Shown: positions 43,191 through 52,596 of the stretch, piece by piece
Layout of the letters: each line of letters starts with the position of its first letter
Numbering within the stretch: the stretch's first letter is position 1
Assembly: GCA_022749295.1 (NCBI GenBank)
Contig: CP062007.1
Span: 186,001-250,000, forward strand
Direction: 5' to 3'
DNA from: Flavobacteriaceae bacterium GSB9
GTDB lineage: Bacteria; Bacteroidota; Bacteroidia; Flavobacteriales; Flavobacteriaceae
Length of the DNA: 64,000 bases
Position numbers and translations under genes: made by a program
Notes under the pieces: model-generated
What the model saw: only the letters and a program-made list of their open reading frames with translations
What the model was told of the DNA's origin: nothing
Databases searched by the model: none

Positions 43191-45395
43191 ATGTCAATAA
43201 CAAAAACCGACTTGCATGATGCCCTAAAAAAGTATTTTGGGTTCAGTAAGTTTAAAGGACTTCAAGAAGATGTTATAGATAGTCTCTTATCAGGAAACCA
43301 TACATTTGCCATAATGCCAACGGGTGGCGGTAAATCACTTTGTTACCAACTTCCCGCGTTAATGACCGAAGGTACGGCCATTGTGGTTTCACCGTTAATT
43401 GCGCTGATGAAAAACCAGGTAGATGCCATTAGAGGGGTTTCTAAAGAAGATGGCGTTGCGCATGTATTAAATTCTTCGTTAAATAAAACCGAGGTAAAAC
43501 GCGTAAAAGAAGATATCGTTAACGGTATTACCAAACTGCTTTACGTAGCACCAGAATCGTTGACTAAGGATGAAAATGTTGAATTTCTAAAAACTGTTAA
43601 GATTTCATTTTTGGCTATTGATGAGGCCCACTGTATTAGTGAGTGGGGGCATGATTTTAGACCAGAATATAGAAACCTTCGAAACATTATAGGCCGCATT
43701 GGTGATAATATTCCTATTATAGGTTTAACTGCCACGGCGACGCCTAAAGTGCAAGAAGACATTATTAAAAACTTAGGAATTACTGGAGCTAAAACCTTTA
43801 AGGCTTCATTTAATAGGCCTAATTTGTATTATGAAGTGCGGCCGAAAACAAAAAATGTCGATGCCGATATTATACGGTTCATCAAACAAAATGAAGGCAA
43901 ATCGGGTATTGTTTACTGTTTAAGTAGAAAGCGCGTTGAAGAATTGGCCCAAGTACTACAAGTTAACGGTATCAAGGCAGTTCCGTATCATGCAGGATTA
44001 GATGCTAAATCGCGTTCACAGTATCAAGATAAATTTTTGATGGAAGATGTTGATGTGGTAGTGGCCACCATCGCCTTTGGTATGGGAATAGATAAGCCCG
44101 ATGTACGGTTTGTTATTCATCATGACATCCCTAAAAGTATTGAAAGCTATTACCAAGAAACAGGTAGAGCAGGGCGCGATGGCGGTGAAGGGCACTGTTT
44201 GGCGTTTTATGCCTACAAAGACATAGAAAAATTAGAAAAGTTCATGTCTGGTAAGCCTGTGGCCGAACAAGAAATAGGCCATGCGCTTTTACAAGAGGTT
44301 GTTGCATTTGCAGAAACGTCTATCTCGCGTAGAAAATTCATTCTCCATTACTTTGGTGAAGAATTTGATAATGAAACAGGCGAAGGTGGCGATATGGATG
44401 ACAACGTGAGGCATCCCAAAAAGAAAACCGAAGCCAAAGATGATGTTAAATTATTATTGGAGGTCATTGAAAAAACAAATCAAAAGTACAAATCAAAAGA
44501 CTTGGTTAATGTTATCGTTGGTAAGGAAAATGCACTTATAACCTCACACAAAACAAACGAACAACCCTTTTTTGGCGAAGGAAAAGCGAAAGACAATAAA
44601 TACTGGATGGCGCTTTTAAGGCAAGTTTTAGTAGCAGGATACCTTAAAAAGGACATTGAAACTTATGGCGTTATAAAACTGTCTGAAGACGGAAAAGCCT
44701 TTATTAAAAACCCTAAGTCGTTTATGATGGCCGAAGACCATGTTTACGAAGGCGAACAGGAAGATGGCTCTATTATAACTGCAGCTAAAGGAGGTGGGGC
44801 CGTTGCCGACGAAGCATTAATGATGATGCTTAAAGACTTGCGAAAGAAAAATGCAAAAAAGCTAGGTGTGCCGCCATTTGTTATTTTCCAGGATCCGTCG
44901 CTCGAAGATATGGCTTTAAAATATCCAACAACCATTTCTGAGCTCAGTAATGTGCATGGTGTTGGTGACGGAAAAGCTAAAAAATATGGCAAGGACTTCG
45001 TTGCCTTAATAGCTAATTACGTTGAAGAAAATGATATTGTAAGACCAGACGATTTGGTTGTGAAATCTACAGGTGTGAACTCTTCAAATAAGCTTTATAT
45101 TATTCAAAATGTAGACAGAAAATTGCCTTTGGATGATATTGCTTCATCAAAAGGTATGACTATGGAAGAGTTTATAAAGGAAATGGAAGCCATTGTTTAT
45201 TCGGGAACAAAGCTGAACATAGATTATTGGATTGATGAAGTTTTAGATGAAGACCAACAAGAAGAAATCCATGAATATTTTATGGAGTCCGAATCTGACG
45301 ACATAAAAACGGCAATTGATGAGTTTGATGGCGATTACGATGATGAAGAATTGCGTCTGTACCGCATCAAATTTATTAGTGAAGTAGCGAACTAA
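43191..45395 (+). CDS. recQ: ATP-dependent DNA helicase RecQ, variant lacking zinc-site cysteines
   Basis: A 734-residue helicase. Seen: Walker A MPTGGGKSLCYQLPAL (42-57), DEAH box LAIDEAHCISEWGHDFRPEY (near 141-160), QETGRAGRDGG, an RQC-like region and an HRDC-like domain (about 560-620, SLEDMALKYPTTISEL). A C-terminal extension reaches 734. In the usual zinc-binding place (about 375-400) the sequence is TSISRRKFILHYFGEEFDNE followed by TGEGGDMDDN, without any of the four cysteines. Known: those cysteines hold a structural zinc in E. coli RecQ. Inferred: a clade-specific RecQ in repair or recombination. The protein is complete and shows no sign of decay. Confidence 0.94.
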   Translation: MSITKTDLHDALKKYFGFSKFKGLQEDVIDSLLSGNHTFAIMPTGGGKSLCYQLPALMTEGTAIVVSPLIALMKNQVDAIRGVSKEDGVAHVLNSSLNKTEVKRVKEDIVNGITKLLYVAPESLTKDENVEFLKTVKISFLAIDEAHCISEWGHDFRPEYRNLRNIIGRIGDNIPIIGLTATATPKVQEDIIKNLGITGAKTFKASFNRPNLYYEVRPKTKNVDADIIRFIKQNEGKSGIVYCLSRKRVEELAQVLQVNGIKAVPYHAGLDAKSRSQYQDKFLMEDVDVVVATIAFGMGIDKPDVRFVIHHDIPKSIESYYQETGRAGRDGGEGHCLAFYAYKDIEKLEKFMSGKPVAEQEIGHALLQEVVAFAETSISRRKFILHYFGEEFDNETGEGGDMDDNVRHPKKKTEAKDDVKLLLEVIEKTNQKYKSKDLVNVIVGKENALITSHKTNEQPFFGEGKAKDNKYWMALLRQVLVAGYLKKDIETYGVIKLSEDGKAFIKNPKSFMMAEDHVYEGEQEDGSIITAAKGGGAVADEALMMMLKDLRKKNAKKLGVPPFVIFQDPSLEDMALKYPTTISELSNVHGVGDGKAKKYGKDFVALIANYVEENDIVRPDDLVVKSTGVNSSNKLYIIQNVDRKLPLDDIASSKGMTMEEFIKEMEAIVYSGTKLNIDYWIDEVLDEDQQEEIHEYFMESESDDIKTAIDEFDGDYDDEELRLYRIKFISEVAN

Positions 45396-45445
45396 CTTTT
45401 TTTAAACAATCTAATGTTAAACTTCCGTCTTAGGGCATCATTCCC

Positions 45446-45453
45446 TATCTTTG
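45446..45453 (+). promoter_or_regulatory. Bacteroidota -7 promoter box, TATCTTTG
   Basis: An exact match to TAnnTTTG, 22 bases before the ATG at 45476. No clear TTG element is found 17-23 bases upstream, so the assignment rests on the -7 box and its position. Confidence 0.55.
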
Positions 45454-45475
45454 CACTTTCTTAAAAATTAGAACC

Positions 45476-46408
45476 ATGCAAGACGGATTATACGCAAAAT
45501 TCAATACCTCAAAAGGAGAGATTTTAGTGGCTTTAGAATTCAAAAAAACACCGGGAACAGTCGGTAATTTTGTAGCTTTAGCCGAAGGAAATTTAGAAAA
45601 CTCAGCAAAACCCCAAGGCACACCATATTATGATGGTCTAAAATTTCACAGGGTTATTCCTGATTTTATGATTCAAGGGGGCTGCCCACAAGGCTCGGGT
45701 GCCGGAAATCCAGGGTATCAGTTTGACGATGAGTTCCATCCAGATTTAAAGCACGATGGCCCAGGTGTATTGTCTATGGCCAATGCAGGCCCAGGAACCA
45801 ACGGTAGCCAGTTTTTTATAACCCACGTTGAAACTCCTTGGTTAGATAATAAACATACGGTTTTTGGAAAAGTAGAACATGGCCAAGAAGTAGTTGATGC
45901 TATTGCGCAAGGTGATAAAATTGAATCTTTGGAAATTGTACGCGTTGGAGATGAGGCTGAAAATTTTAACGCAGTTGAAGCATTTAGAGTGTTTGAAGGA
46001 GCCAGAGAAAAACGTGTTGAGGAAGAAAAAAAAGCTGCAGAAGCCGAACTTGATAAAATAGCGACAGGTTTTAAAAAAACAGACAGTGGTTTGCGCTATC
46101 AAATTATACAAGAAGGGAGCGGGGTTAAAGCTGAAAAAGGTAAAACGGTTTCAGTACATTACAAAGGTCAACTTGCGGATGGTACGGTTTTCGATTCTTC
46201 TTATAAACGCAATCAGCCTATTGAGTTTCCAATAGGTGTTGGTCAAGTGATTCCAGGATGGGACGAAGGCATTCAACTTTTAAAAGTAGGCGATAAAGCC
46301 CGTTTGGTTATACCAAGTCATTTAGGTTATGGAGGCCGTGGCGCAGGAGGTGTTATTCCACCTAATGCAACTTTGGTGTTCGATGTTGAGTTGATGAACG
46401 TGAAGTAA
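45476..46408 (+). CDS. Peptidyl-prolyl isomerase, cyclophilin-FKBP fusion
   Basis: A 310-residue protein with two different prolyl-isomerase domains. Residues about 5-165 are cyclophilin: [40 protein letters not shown], then FITH. A charged helix ([20 protein letters not shown]) links it to an FKBP domain at about 205-310: [51 protein letters not shown]. No signal peptide, so it acts in the cytoplasm. Known: both folds speed cis-trans proline isomerisation; fusions occur in Bacteroidota. It has its own promoter box and a terminator. Confidence 0.94.
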   Translation: MQDGLYAKFNTSKGEILVALEFKKTPGTVGNFVALAEGNLENSAKPQGTPYYDGLKFHRVIPDFMIQGGCPQGSGAGNPGYQFDDEFHPDLKHDGPGVLSMANAGPGTNGSQFFITHVETPWLDNKHTVFGKVEHGQEVVDAIAQGDKIESLEIVRVGDEAENFNAVEAFRVFEGAREKRVEEEKKAAEAELDKIATGFKKTDSGLRYQIIQEGSGVKAEKGKTVSVHYKGQLADGTVFDSSYKRNQPIEFPIGVGQVIPGWDEGIQLLKVGDKARLVIPSHLGYGGRGAGGVIPPNATLVFDVELMNVK

Positions 46409-46433
46409 TAATTACTAACAATAACAAATCTTT

Positions 46434-46463
46434 AAAAAGCATCTAATTTTTTAGGTGCTTTTT
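46434..46463 (+). terminator. Bidirectional rho-independent terminator
   Basis: AAAAAGCATCTA (46434-46445) pairs with TAGGTGCTTTTT (46452-46463) with one G-U pair, and the downstream side is T-rich. It lies between the convergent isomerase and NlpC/P60 genes. Confidence 0.82.
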
Positions 46464-46504
46464 GTTTGCTGTTTAATGAAGGAAGAGCAGGGCAATTAAA
46501 GCGT

Positions 46505-47254
46505 TTAGATAATTTTCTTTATGACGCGAAGTTTATGCGTGTGCATTCGCCTATCGGTATTGTAAATTCCAGAATGGTCCAATCGGTCAATTCGAACTTT
46601 TCCATGGGCGTGGATAATGTAGTTGTCCTTCATAATAATGCCGACATGGGTAATAATCCCTTCCTGATTATCAAAAAAGGCTAAATCACCCGGCTCACTT
46701 TCTTCAATAAAACTAAGTGCTTCGCCTTGAGTGGCCTGTTGCGAGGCATCACGGAGCAATTTGTAGCCATTAAGTTTGTAGACCATTTGTGTAAAACCTG
46801 AACAATCAATACCAAAAGGCGTTTTTCCTCCCCATAAATAGGGAGCGCCTAAATACAAAAAAGCGCTCTTTATAATGTTTGATTTGTCGTTTTGCTTTTC
46901 AGTTGATTGTCCGTCGTAACCATGACTTAGCAATGAAAGGCCACTAAGATTGGAACCTATGGGAATGGGGAATATTTGGTGCGTTGTATCTTCAATAAAC
47001 TCCACCAAATCGGTTGATAGCTTAAGAGGTTTATTTACCAAGCCTTTATATTGGTCTTCATTAATTTCAAGATACTGTTTGTTATCAATCCATCCTTCAT
47101 ATTTGTCAAAAGAAAGACGTATTCTGCTCCAATTTTTACGCTGTTCCAATACTTTGAAAAAATCGCCGTAAAGTACTTGCGAAACAAGTTCGCTGGTGTC
47201 TGTGGGCTCGTTTCTTAAGGGAACAATGCTTAAATTACAAATTCCGTATTGCAT
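46505..47254 (-). CDS. C40 family (NlpC/P60) peptidase with N-terminal SH3-like domain
   Basis: A 249-residue protein. Seen: an SH3-like region at 5-65 (VPLRNEPTDTSELVSQVLYG, WSRIRLSFDKYEGWI). The NlpC/P60 domain follows, with LGAPYLWGGKTPFGIDCSGF (Cys151), ITHVGIIM (His203) and a distal HAHG near 215. Known: this layout matches YkfC-type gamma-D-glutamyl-diamino-acid endopeptidases acting on cell-wall peptides. There is no signal peptide, which points to cytoplasmic muropeptide recycling. It follows the thiolase gene by nine bases. Confidence 0.9.
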   Translation of the reverse strand: MQYGICNLSIVPLRNEPTDTSELVSQVLYGDFFKVLEQRKNWSRIRLSFDKYEGWIDNKQYLEINEDQYKGLVNKPLKLSTDLVEFIEDTTHQIFPIPIGSNLSGLSLLSHGYDGQSTEKQNDKSNIIKSAFLYLGAPYLWGGKTPFGIDCSGFTQMVYKLNGYKLLRDASQQATQGEALSFIEESEPGDLAFFDNQEGIITHVGIIMKDNYIIHAHGKVRIDRLDHSGIYNTDRRMHTHKLRVIKKII

Positions 47255-47263
47255 TAAATACTT

Positions 47264-48442
47264 TTAATTCCGTTCAATAATCATTGCTGATGCACCGCCA
47301 CCACCATTACAAATAGCGGCTGCACCTATTTTTGCATTGTTCTGTTCTAAAACATTAAGTAAAGTGATTAAAATTCTAACGCCCGAACAACCAAGCGGAT
47401 GCCCCAAAGATACTGCGCCACCATTAACGTTTACATTAGAATCATTTAACCCTAGAATTTTCATATTGGCGAGGCCCACTACTGAAAAAGCTTCGTTAAA
47501 TTCAAAATAATCGACCTCGTTAATGGTTATTTCAGCTTTGTCCAATGCTTTTGGCAGTGCTTTTGCTGGAGCCGTTGTAAACCATTTTGGCTCTTGGGCG
47601 GCATCGGCATAACTTTTAATGGTAGCAAGCGGTTTTAAACCCATTTCATTGGCTTTTGCTTTGCTCATTAAAACCATAGCGCCTGCACCATCATTTATTG
47701 TAGAGGCATTGGCTGCCGTAACCGTGCCATCTTTTGAAAACGCAGGACGTAATTGCGCAATTTTATCCATTCTTACATTTTTATATTCCTCGTCTTCAAC
47801 TACTATTATAGGTTCTCCGCGCCGTTGTGGGACTTCAACTGGAACAACTTCGTTGTTGAATTTGCCCGCTTTCCAAGCCGCTTCAGACCGTTTGTAAGAT
47901 TGAACCGCAAAGGCATCTTGTTCTTCTCTTGAAAATTTATATTCCGTAGCACAAGCATCGGCACAAACGCCCATGGCATTATGGTCGTAGGCATCAACTA
48001 AACCATCTTTTTGCATCCCGTCAATTAAAGTAGCTGGCCCAAATTTTGTTGCAGTTCGCGCATGATAATAGTGTGGAATCAAGCTCATGTTTTCCATGCC
48101 TCCAGCAACTACTATATTGGCATCCCCTAACGCTATAGCTTGAGCAGCTTGCACAACAGCTTTCATGCCAGAGGCACAAACCTTATTTACGGTTGTACAT
48201 GGCACAGTATCGGGTATGCCAGCAAAAATGGCGGCTTGTCTTGCAGGGGCTTGCCCAGTGCCAGCTTGCACCACGTTGCCCATTAAAACTTCTTCTACAA
48301 GTTCGGGCTTTAGGTGTATTTTATCTAGCGCCCCTTTAATGGCAATGGCTCCCAAATTAGGTGCAGGTATGGTAGATAAAGCACCCATAAAACTGCCAAT
48401 TGGTGTTCTTGCTGCAGAAACAATAACGACTTCGTTATCCAT
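47264..48442 (-). CDS. Acetyl-CoA C-acetyltransferase (thiolase)
   Basis: A 392-residue enzyme. Seen: active-site Cys89 in NKVCASGMKAV, GGAVSLGHPLGCSG with the catalytic His near 348, and the second Cys in AAICNGGGGASAMIIE near 378. Known: biosynthetic/degradative thiolase family, joining or splitting acyl-CoA units such as acetoacetyl-CoA. The physiological direction cannot be told from sequence. It precedes the NlpC/P60 gene and is divergent from the HD-domain gene. Confidence 0.93.
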   Translation of the reverse strand: MDNEVVIVSAARTPIGSFMGALSTIPAPNLGAIAIKGALDKIHLKPELVEEVLMGNVVQAGTGQAPARQAAIFAGIPDTVPCTTVNKVCASGMKAVVQAAQAIALGDANIVVAGGMENMSLIPHYYHARTATKFGPATLIDGMQKDGLVDAYDHNAMGVCADACATEYKFSREEQDAFAVQSYKRSEAAWKAGKFNNEVVPVEVPQRRGEPIIVVEDEEYKNVRMDKIAQLRPAFSKDGTVTAANASTINDGAGAMVLMSKAKANEMGLKPLATIKSYADAAQEPKWFTTAPAKALPKALDKAEITINEVDYFEFNEAFSVVGLANMKILGLNDSNVNVNGGAVSLGHPLGCSGVRILITLLNVLEQNNAKIGAAAICNGGGGASAMIIERN

Positions 48443-48536
48443 TAATTTAAAATCTTTACTTTAGTACTTGCGAAAATAACGATTTTTTGACAGATATATA
48501 AACGATTGCTCCATTATAAAATATCCTAAACACCCA

Positions 48537-48553
48537 TAAATTTGTTACATTTG
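48537..48553 (+). promoter_or_regulatory. Two overlapping-range -7 boxes before the HD-domain gene
   Basis: TAAATTTG (48537-48544) and TACATTTG (48546-48553) both match TAnnTTTG, nine bases apart, before the ATG at 48562. No good -33 TTG is spaced correctly for either; the second would give a nearly leaderless transcript. Confidence 0.4.
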
Positions 48554-48561
48554 ATTTCTAG

Positions 48562-50610
48562 ATGAAAGACTTTATAAATACGCTATATAGAAACCACTCC
48601 TTAATCTATAAGGCCCTACTGTTCCTAGGTACAACAATTTTGATTGTGTATTTGTTTCCGAAAAGCGGAAAGTTTAGGTATAATTTTGAAAAAGGAAAAC
48701 CTTGGCAGTCTGAAAGCTTACAGGCGCCATTTGATTTTGCTATAAAAAAGACCGAAGACGAAATTGCTGCCGAAAAAAAGGAAATTGTTGATAATGCCGT
48801 TTTGTATTTTGATATCGATACATCGGTTGAAGAACAGGTGAGGGAACGTTACAAAACTCAATTTAGAGCGACCCTTTCAGATTCGTTATCCCGAAACGTT
48901 TCGAATACATTGAAGGAGGCGGGAACGGCAATAATCTCACAACTATACGATTATGGAATACCGAGTGAAAATCATGAGTTTTCTGAAAACAAGCGGATAG
49001 CTATACTCGACGGACGCGAAAAAATAAAAGAAGGTTTTTATTCAAACCTGGTAGAGCAAGACGGTGTAACCCAGGTAATTGAGCAAATTCTTAGAAAAAA
49101 TAATCTCTCTGGTTATAAAACCGCTTTTGTATCCATGTTTTTTGATTTGGTCGAACCTAATTTATCTTACAATAAAACGATAACAGATAATGTTCTGCAG
49201 GACGACCTAAGTAAAATTTCATACACCAAAGGAAGTGTAGCAAAAGAAACCTTAATCGTATCAAAAGGAGAAGTGGTTGAAGGCAGCAAGTATCAAATCT
49301 TAAAGTCTTTACAATCTGAATACGAATCCCAGGTTTGGAGTAAGTCTAACTATAATTGGATTTTGTTTGCTTATACACTGCTTGTCGCTTTGGCTCTGCT
49401 TATGCTGTTATTGTTTTTACGAAAATACAGGCCTAAAGTTTTTGAAGACAATACTAAGGTAACCTTTATATTCTTTAACATTTCGTTGCTCATTTTTATC
49501 ACAACGTTAGTTGTAAATTATGATGCCAAGTACATTTATATTGTCCCTATTTGTATTTTGCCGTTAGTGTTCAAAGCGTTTTTTGATGCCAGGTTGGGGC
49601 TGTTTGCCCATGTATTAACGGTATTACTTTTGGGGTTTATTGTGCCCAATAGTTTTGAATATGTTTTTCTTCAAATAATAGCGGGAATTGTAACCATTCT
49701 TACTGTATCAGAATTGTATAAACGTGCTAATTTGTTTATTTCGGTTGGTCAGATAACACTAATTTACATTATTGCTTACTTTGCTTTTTTTGTAATTCAC
49801 GAAGGAAGTGTTGAAGCTTTACATTGGCAAACCTTCATTTGGTTTATTTTATGCGGATTGGCCACATTGTTTGTACAGCCATTAATTTATGCCTACGAGA
49901 AGCTATTTGGTTTAGTGTCAGATGTGTCACTTTTAGAGTTGTCCGATACCAATACAAAGTTACTCAAAGAGCTTTCTAATTTGGCCCCAGGTACATTTCA
50001 CCACTCGCTTAATGTAGCCAATTTAGCTGAAGCTTCAGCAAATGAAATTGGAGCAAATTCGATGTTGGTTAGGGTAGGTGCACTGTACCACGATATCGGT
50101 AAAATGAAAACCCCAACCTATTTTACCGAAAATCAATCTACAGGAATCAATCCTCACGATGAACTTTCTGCGAAGGAAAGTGCCCGTATTATAACCAATC
50201 ATGTTTTAAACGGCATTGAAATAGCACGAAAAAACAATTTGCCCGATAGGGTGATTGACTTCATAAGAACACACCATGGCACCAGTTTGGTTTACTATTT
50301 TTATATGAAGGAGAAAAAAGATTTTGAGGTAGTTGACCGAAAAGATTTTAGTTATCCAGGGCCAAAACCATTTAGTAAAGAAACTGCTATTTTAATGATG
50401 TGCGATAGTATTGAAGCGGCATCGAAAAGTTTAAAAGAACCTAATTCAACTAAAATTGAAGCTTTTGTAGAGAATATTATAAATAAGCAGATTGAAGAGG
50501 GGCAATTTTTAAATGCCAACATTACTTTTAAAGAGATTGAATCGATAAAGAAAGTGCTAAAGCACAAGCTAGCAAACATTTATCATTTAAGAATTGAATA
50601 TCCCGAATAA
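48562..50610 (+). CDS. 7TMR-HD family phosphohydrolase, PgpH-like
   Basis: A 682-residue protein. Seen: one N-terminal helix (about 15-33), an extracytoplasmic domain to about 265 with the 7TM-HDED pattern, seven membrane helices to about 470, and a C-terminal HD domain. The HD domain has APGTFHHSLNVANLAEASAN, GALYHDIGKMKTPTYF and THHGTSLVYYF. Known: this exact architecture is that of PgpH-type cyclic-di-AMP phosphodiesterases. Inferred: second-messenger turnover linked to an outside signal. Confidence 0.92.
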   Translation: MKDFINTLYRNHSLIYKALLFLGTTILIVYLFPKSGKFRYNFEKGKPWQSESLQAPFDFAIKKTEDEIAAEKKEIVDNAVLYFDIDTSVEEQVRERYKTQFRATLSDSLSRNVSNTLKEAGTAIISQLYDYGIPSENHEFSENKRIAILDGREKIKEGFYSNLVEQDGVTQVIEQILRKNNLSGYKTAFVSMFFDLVEPNLSYNKTITDNVLQDDLSKISYTKGSVAKETLIVSKGEVVEGSKYQILKSLQSEYESQVWSKSNYNWILFAYTLLVALALLMLLLFLRKYRPKVFEDNTKVTFIFFNISLLIFITTLVVNYDAKYIYIVPICILPLVFKAFFDARLGLFAHVLTVLLLGFIVPNSFEYVFLQIIAGIVTILTVSELYKRANLFISVGQITLIYIIAYFAFFVIHEGSVEALHWQTFIWFILCGLATLFVQPLIYAYEKLFGLVSDVSLLELSDTNTKLLKELSNLAPGTFHHSLNVANLAEASANEIGANSMLVRVGALYHDIGKMKTPTYFTENQSTGINPHDELSAKESARIITNHVLNGIEIARKNNLPDRVIDFIRTHHGTSLVYYFYMKEKKDFEVVDRKDFSYPGPKPFSKETAILMMCDSIEAASKSLKEPNSTKIEAFVENIINKQIEEGQFLNANITFKEIESIKKVLKHKLANIYHLRIEYPE

Positions 50611-50635
50611 AATTCAGAAAAAAGTCTAAAAATAG

Positions 50636-50666
50636 TTGTGTGCTTCTTAGGTATGAATTACATTTG
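50636..50666 (+). promoter_or_regulatory. tRNA promoter, TTG...TACATTTG
   Basis: A TTG at 50636-50638 and TACATTTG at 50659-50666 are 20 bases apart, matching the Bacteroidota -33/-7 pattern. Transcription would begin about 35 bases before the tRNA-Ser gene. Confidence 0.65.
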
Positions 50667-50708
50667 CAACCGCAATTTTATTGCACAGGTTCTTATTTAA
50701 AAAATTTA

Positions 50709-50792
50709 GGAGAGGTGCCAGAGTGGTAATGGAGCAGATTGCTAATCTGTCAACGCGTAAGTGTTGCCCGGGTTCGAATCCCGGTCTCTCCG
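50709..50792 (+). tRNA. tRNA-Ser(GCT)
   Basis: An 84-base cloverleaf. The acceptor arm GGAGAGG pairs with TCTCTCC (one G-U pair) and the discriminator is G. The anticodon loop TTGCTAA gives GCT, there is a long variable arm typical of tRNA-Ser, and the T-arm is CCGGGTTCGAATCCCGG. CCA is not encoded. Confidence 0.96.
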
Positions 50793-50868
50793 CTAGAGTT
50801 TAGAAAAGCCATGCCCCGGCTGGTTTTTTCGCTAAAAATGTCTTCAAGATATTTTTTAACGCTCAGCT

Positions 50869-50943
50869 CGGGGTGTAGCGTAGCCCGGTTATCGCGCCGC
50901 GTTTGGGACGCGGAGGTCGCAGGTTCGAATCCTGCCACCCCGA
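50869..50943 (+). tRNA. tRNA-Pro(TGG)
   Basis: A 75-base cloverleaf. The acceptor CGGGGTG pairs with CACCCCG, with discriminator A. The anticodon stem CCGCG/CGCGG holds loop TTTGGGA with anticodon TGG, and the T-arm is GCAGGTTCGAATCCTGC. CCA is not encoded. It lies 76 bases after tRNA-Ser, probably on the same transcript. Confidence 0.96.
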
Positions 50944-50967
50944 CTTTTTAACAAATCAATAAGCATC

Positions 50968-51008
50968 AAAAACTTGGTAATCGAATAATTATCAAGTTTT
51001 TGTGTTTT
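50968..51008 (+). terminator. Rho-independent terminator after the tRNA genes
   Basis: AAAAACTTGGTAAT (50968-50981) pairs with ATTATCAAGTTTTT (50988-51001) with one G-U pair and a six-base loop, followed by GTGTTTTT. Confidence 0.85.
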
Positions 51009-51260
51009 TAGGCCATCATAATAGTTAAGTTCCGTTTACAGATAACAAAGTAAAAAGTGTAAACCAAATTCATGCTTAAAACAATGCAATTGGATTAGTT
51101 GATTTGACTTTCGTCTCGCAAACTAAAAGACGACAACTATACAGTCGCAAATGCTCTTTAGCTTGTTGTTTTCTGTAACACTCCACGTAAAATTAACAAT
51201 CAAGTTTCTGTTTAAACAGCAGTAAACGGTAAACCTTCATGTGTTAGTTTGCAACAAATA

Positions 51261-52565
51261 CTAGTTTAAAGCAGCCTTGTAAACCTGTAAGCAGCGTTCG
51301 CGAGCCATTTTATGGTCTACCATTTTTTCAGGGTAAGTGAGCTCTTGAAAATCGGGTACCCATGTTTTAATATACTCTAAGTTTTTATCAAATTTTTCAA
51401 TTTGTGTGGTTGGGTTGAAAATTCTAAAATATGGTGCGGCATCCACACCGCAGCCAGCCACCCACTGCCAGTTGCCTACGTTACTGGCCATTTCGTAATC
51501 GTGCAGTTTTTCGGCGAAATAGGCTTCGCCCCAGCGCCAATCAATCAATAGGTGTTTACATAAAAAACTGCCCACAAGCATGCGCACGCGGTTGTGCATA
51601 AACCCCGTTTGGTTAAGTTGGCGCATGCCGGCATCTACGAAAGGATAGCCCGTTTTACCTTCACACCACAATTTAAATTCATCTTCGTTGTTGCGCCACT
51701 CAATACGGTCATATTTAGGTTTAAAACTTTTTGTTGCCGTGTGCGGAAAATGCCATAAAATATGCATGAAGAATTCGCGCCAAATAAGCTCGTGCCAAAA
51801 AATTTCGTTTTTTTCGGCAATGGCTTTTTTTATCATTTTCCTAACACTTACTGTACCAAACCTTAAGTGTGGACCTAGTTTTGAAGTAGCGTCTTTGGCA
51901 GGAAAATTCCGTTTGCTTTCGTATTGTTTGATAAGGGTAGGGGTTACTGTGTAATCTTCAATTTTTTGTGATGCCGTTTTAAAGCCCATATCGGCCAAAG
52001 TAACATTGGGTAGCCTGGTATGTTTTACTAAATTATTTAAATAGCTATTCGTGTAATAAATTTCTAGGCTGTGGTTTTTAAACTTTTCTTTCCAGGTTTT
52101 CATGTACGGTGTGTAGACCACGTAAGGTGTTCCGTCACTTTTTAGTACATCGTTTTTTTCAAAAACAACCTGATCTTTAAACGTTTTAAACGAAATGCTA
52201 TGCTGTTCTAAAAGTGATGCTATTTTAGAGTCACGTTCTTTGGCATAAGGTTCATAATCGTGGTTGGTGTAGATTGTATTAATATCGTAATCGTTAATAA
52301 GATTTTCAAAAACGCTTTCAGGTTTTCCGTAAAATATAGCAATGCTACTGTCTCTTTCTTGTTGCAACTCATTCCGCATACTCTGCAAAGTGTTATAAAT
52401 AAAGGTGACGCGTGCATCGTTTTCGCGGAGCTTGTCAAGAATATTTTTATCGAAAATAAAAATTGGCAAGACAGGGTTTTCGCTCTTTAGGGCTTCATAA
52501 AAGCCAACATTGTCATCTAATCGTAAATCGCGACGAAACCAAAATATATTTAAAGGTTGTTTCAT
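51261..52565 (-). CDS. phrB: Deoxyribodipyrimidine photolyase, class I CPD type
   Basis: A 434-residue flavoprotein. Seen: N-terminal antenna domain with LNIFWFRRDLRLDDNVGFYE (5-24); FAD domain with FWHELIWREFFMHILW, TGYPFVDAGMRQLNQTGFMH, NRVRMLVGSFLCKHLLIDW and GNWQWVAGCGVDAAPYFRIF, then NP. Known: these are hallmarks of class I cyclobutane-pyrimidine-dimer photolyases using FAD and a folate or flavin antenna. It is last in the leftward photolyase island, 31 bp after the SRPBCC gene. Nearby folE could supply pterin for an MTHF antenna. Confidence 0.94.
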   Translation of the reverse strand: MKQPLNIFWFRRDLRLDDNVGFYEALKSENPVLPIFIFDKNILDKLRENDARVTFIYNTLQSMRNELQQERDSSIAIFYGKPESVFENLINDYDINTIYTNHDYEPYAKERDSKIASLLEQHSISFKTFKDQVVFEKNDVLKSDGTPYVVYTPYMKTWKEKFKNHSLEIYYTNSYLNNLVKHTRLPNVTLADMGFKTASQKIEDYTVTPTLIKQYESKRNFPAKDATSKLGPHLRFGTVSVRKMIKKAIAEKNEIFWHELIWREFFMHILWHFPHTATKSFKPKYDRIEWRNNEDEFKLWCEGKTGYPFVDAGMRQLNQTGFMHNRVRMLVGSFLCKHLLIDWRWGEAYFAEKLHDYEMASNVGNWQWVAGCGVDAAPYFRIFNPTTQIEKFDKNLEYIKTWVPDFQELTYPEKMVDHKMARERCLQVYKAALN

Positions 52566-52596
52566 GTTTTAGTTGATGCTTTTTCAGGTCATGGCT

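Noticed and set aside
44300-44420. Frameshift or sequencing error in recQ explaining the missing cysteines
   Set aside because: The reading frame is continuous, flanked by conserved motifs on both sides, and the replaced residues form a plausible acidic loop.
46466-46684. Plus-strand frame opposite the NlpC/P60 gene
   Set aside because: It overlaps the catalytic-domain coding sequence of the minus-strand gene and lacks any recognisable feature.
47619-47897. Plus-strand frame opposite the thiolase gene
   Set aside because: It is the antisense shadow of the conserved thiolase and reads as low-complexity Ala/Ser/Pro.
50739-50951. Frames on both strands spanning the tRNA-Ser and tRNA-Pro genes
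   Set aside because: They are translations through tRNA genes; peptides such as GIRTRA and AGSNPATPTF are common artefacts of T-arm sequences.
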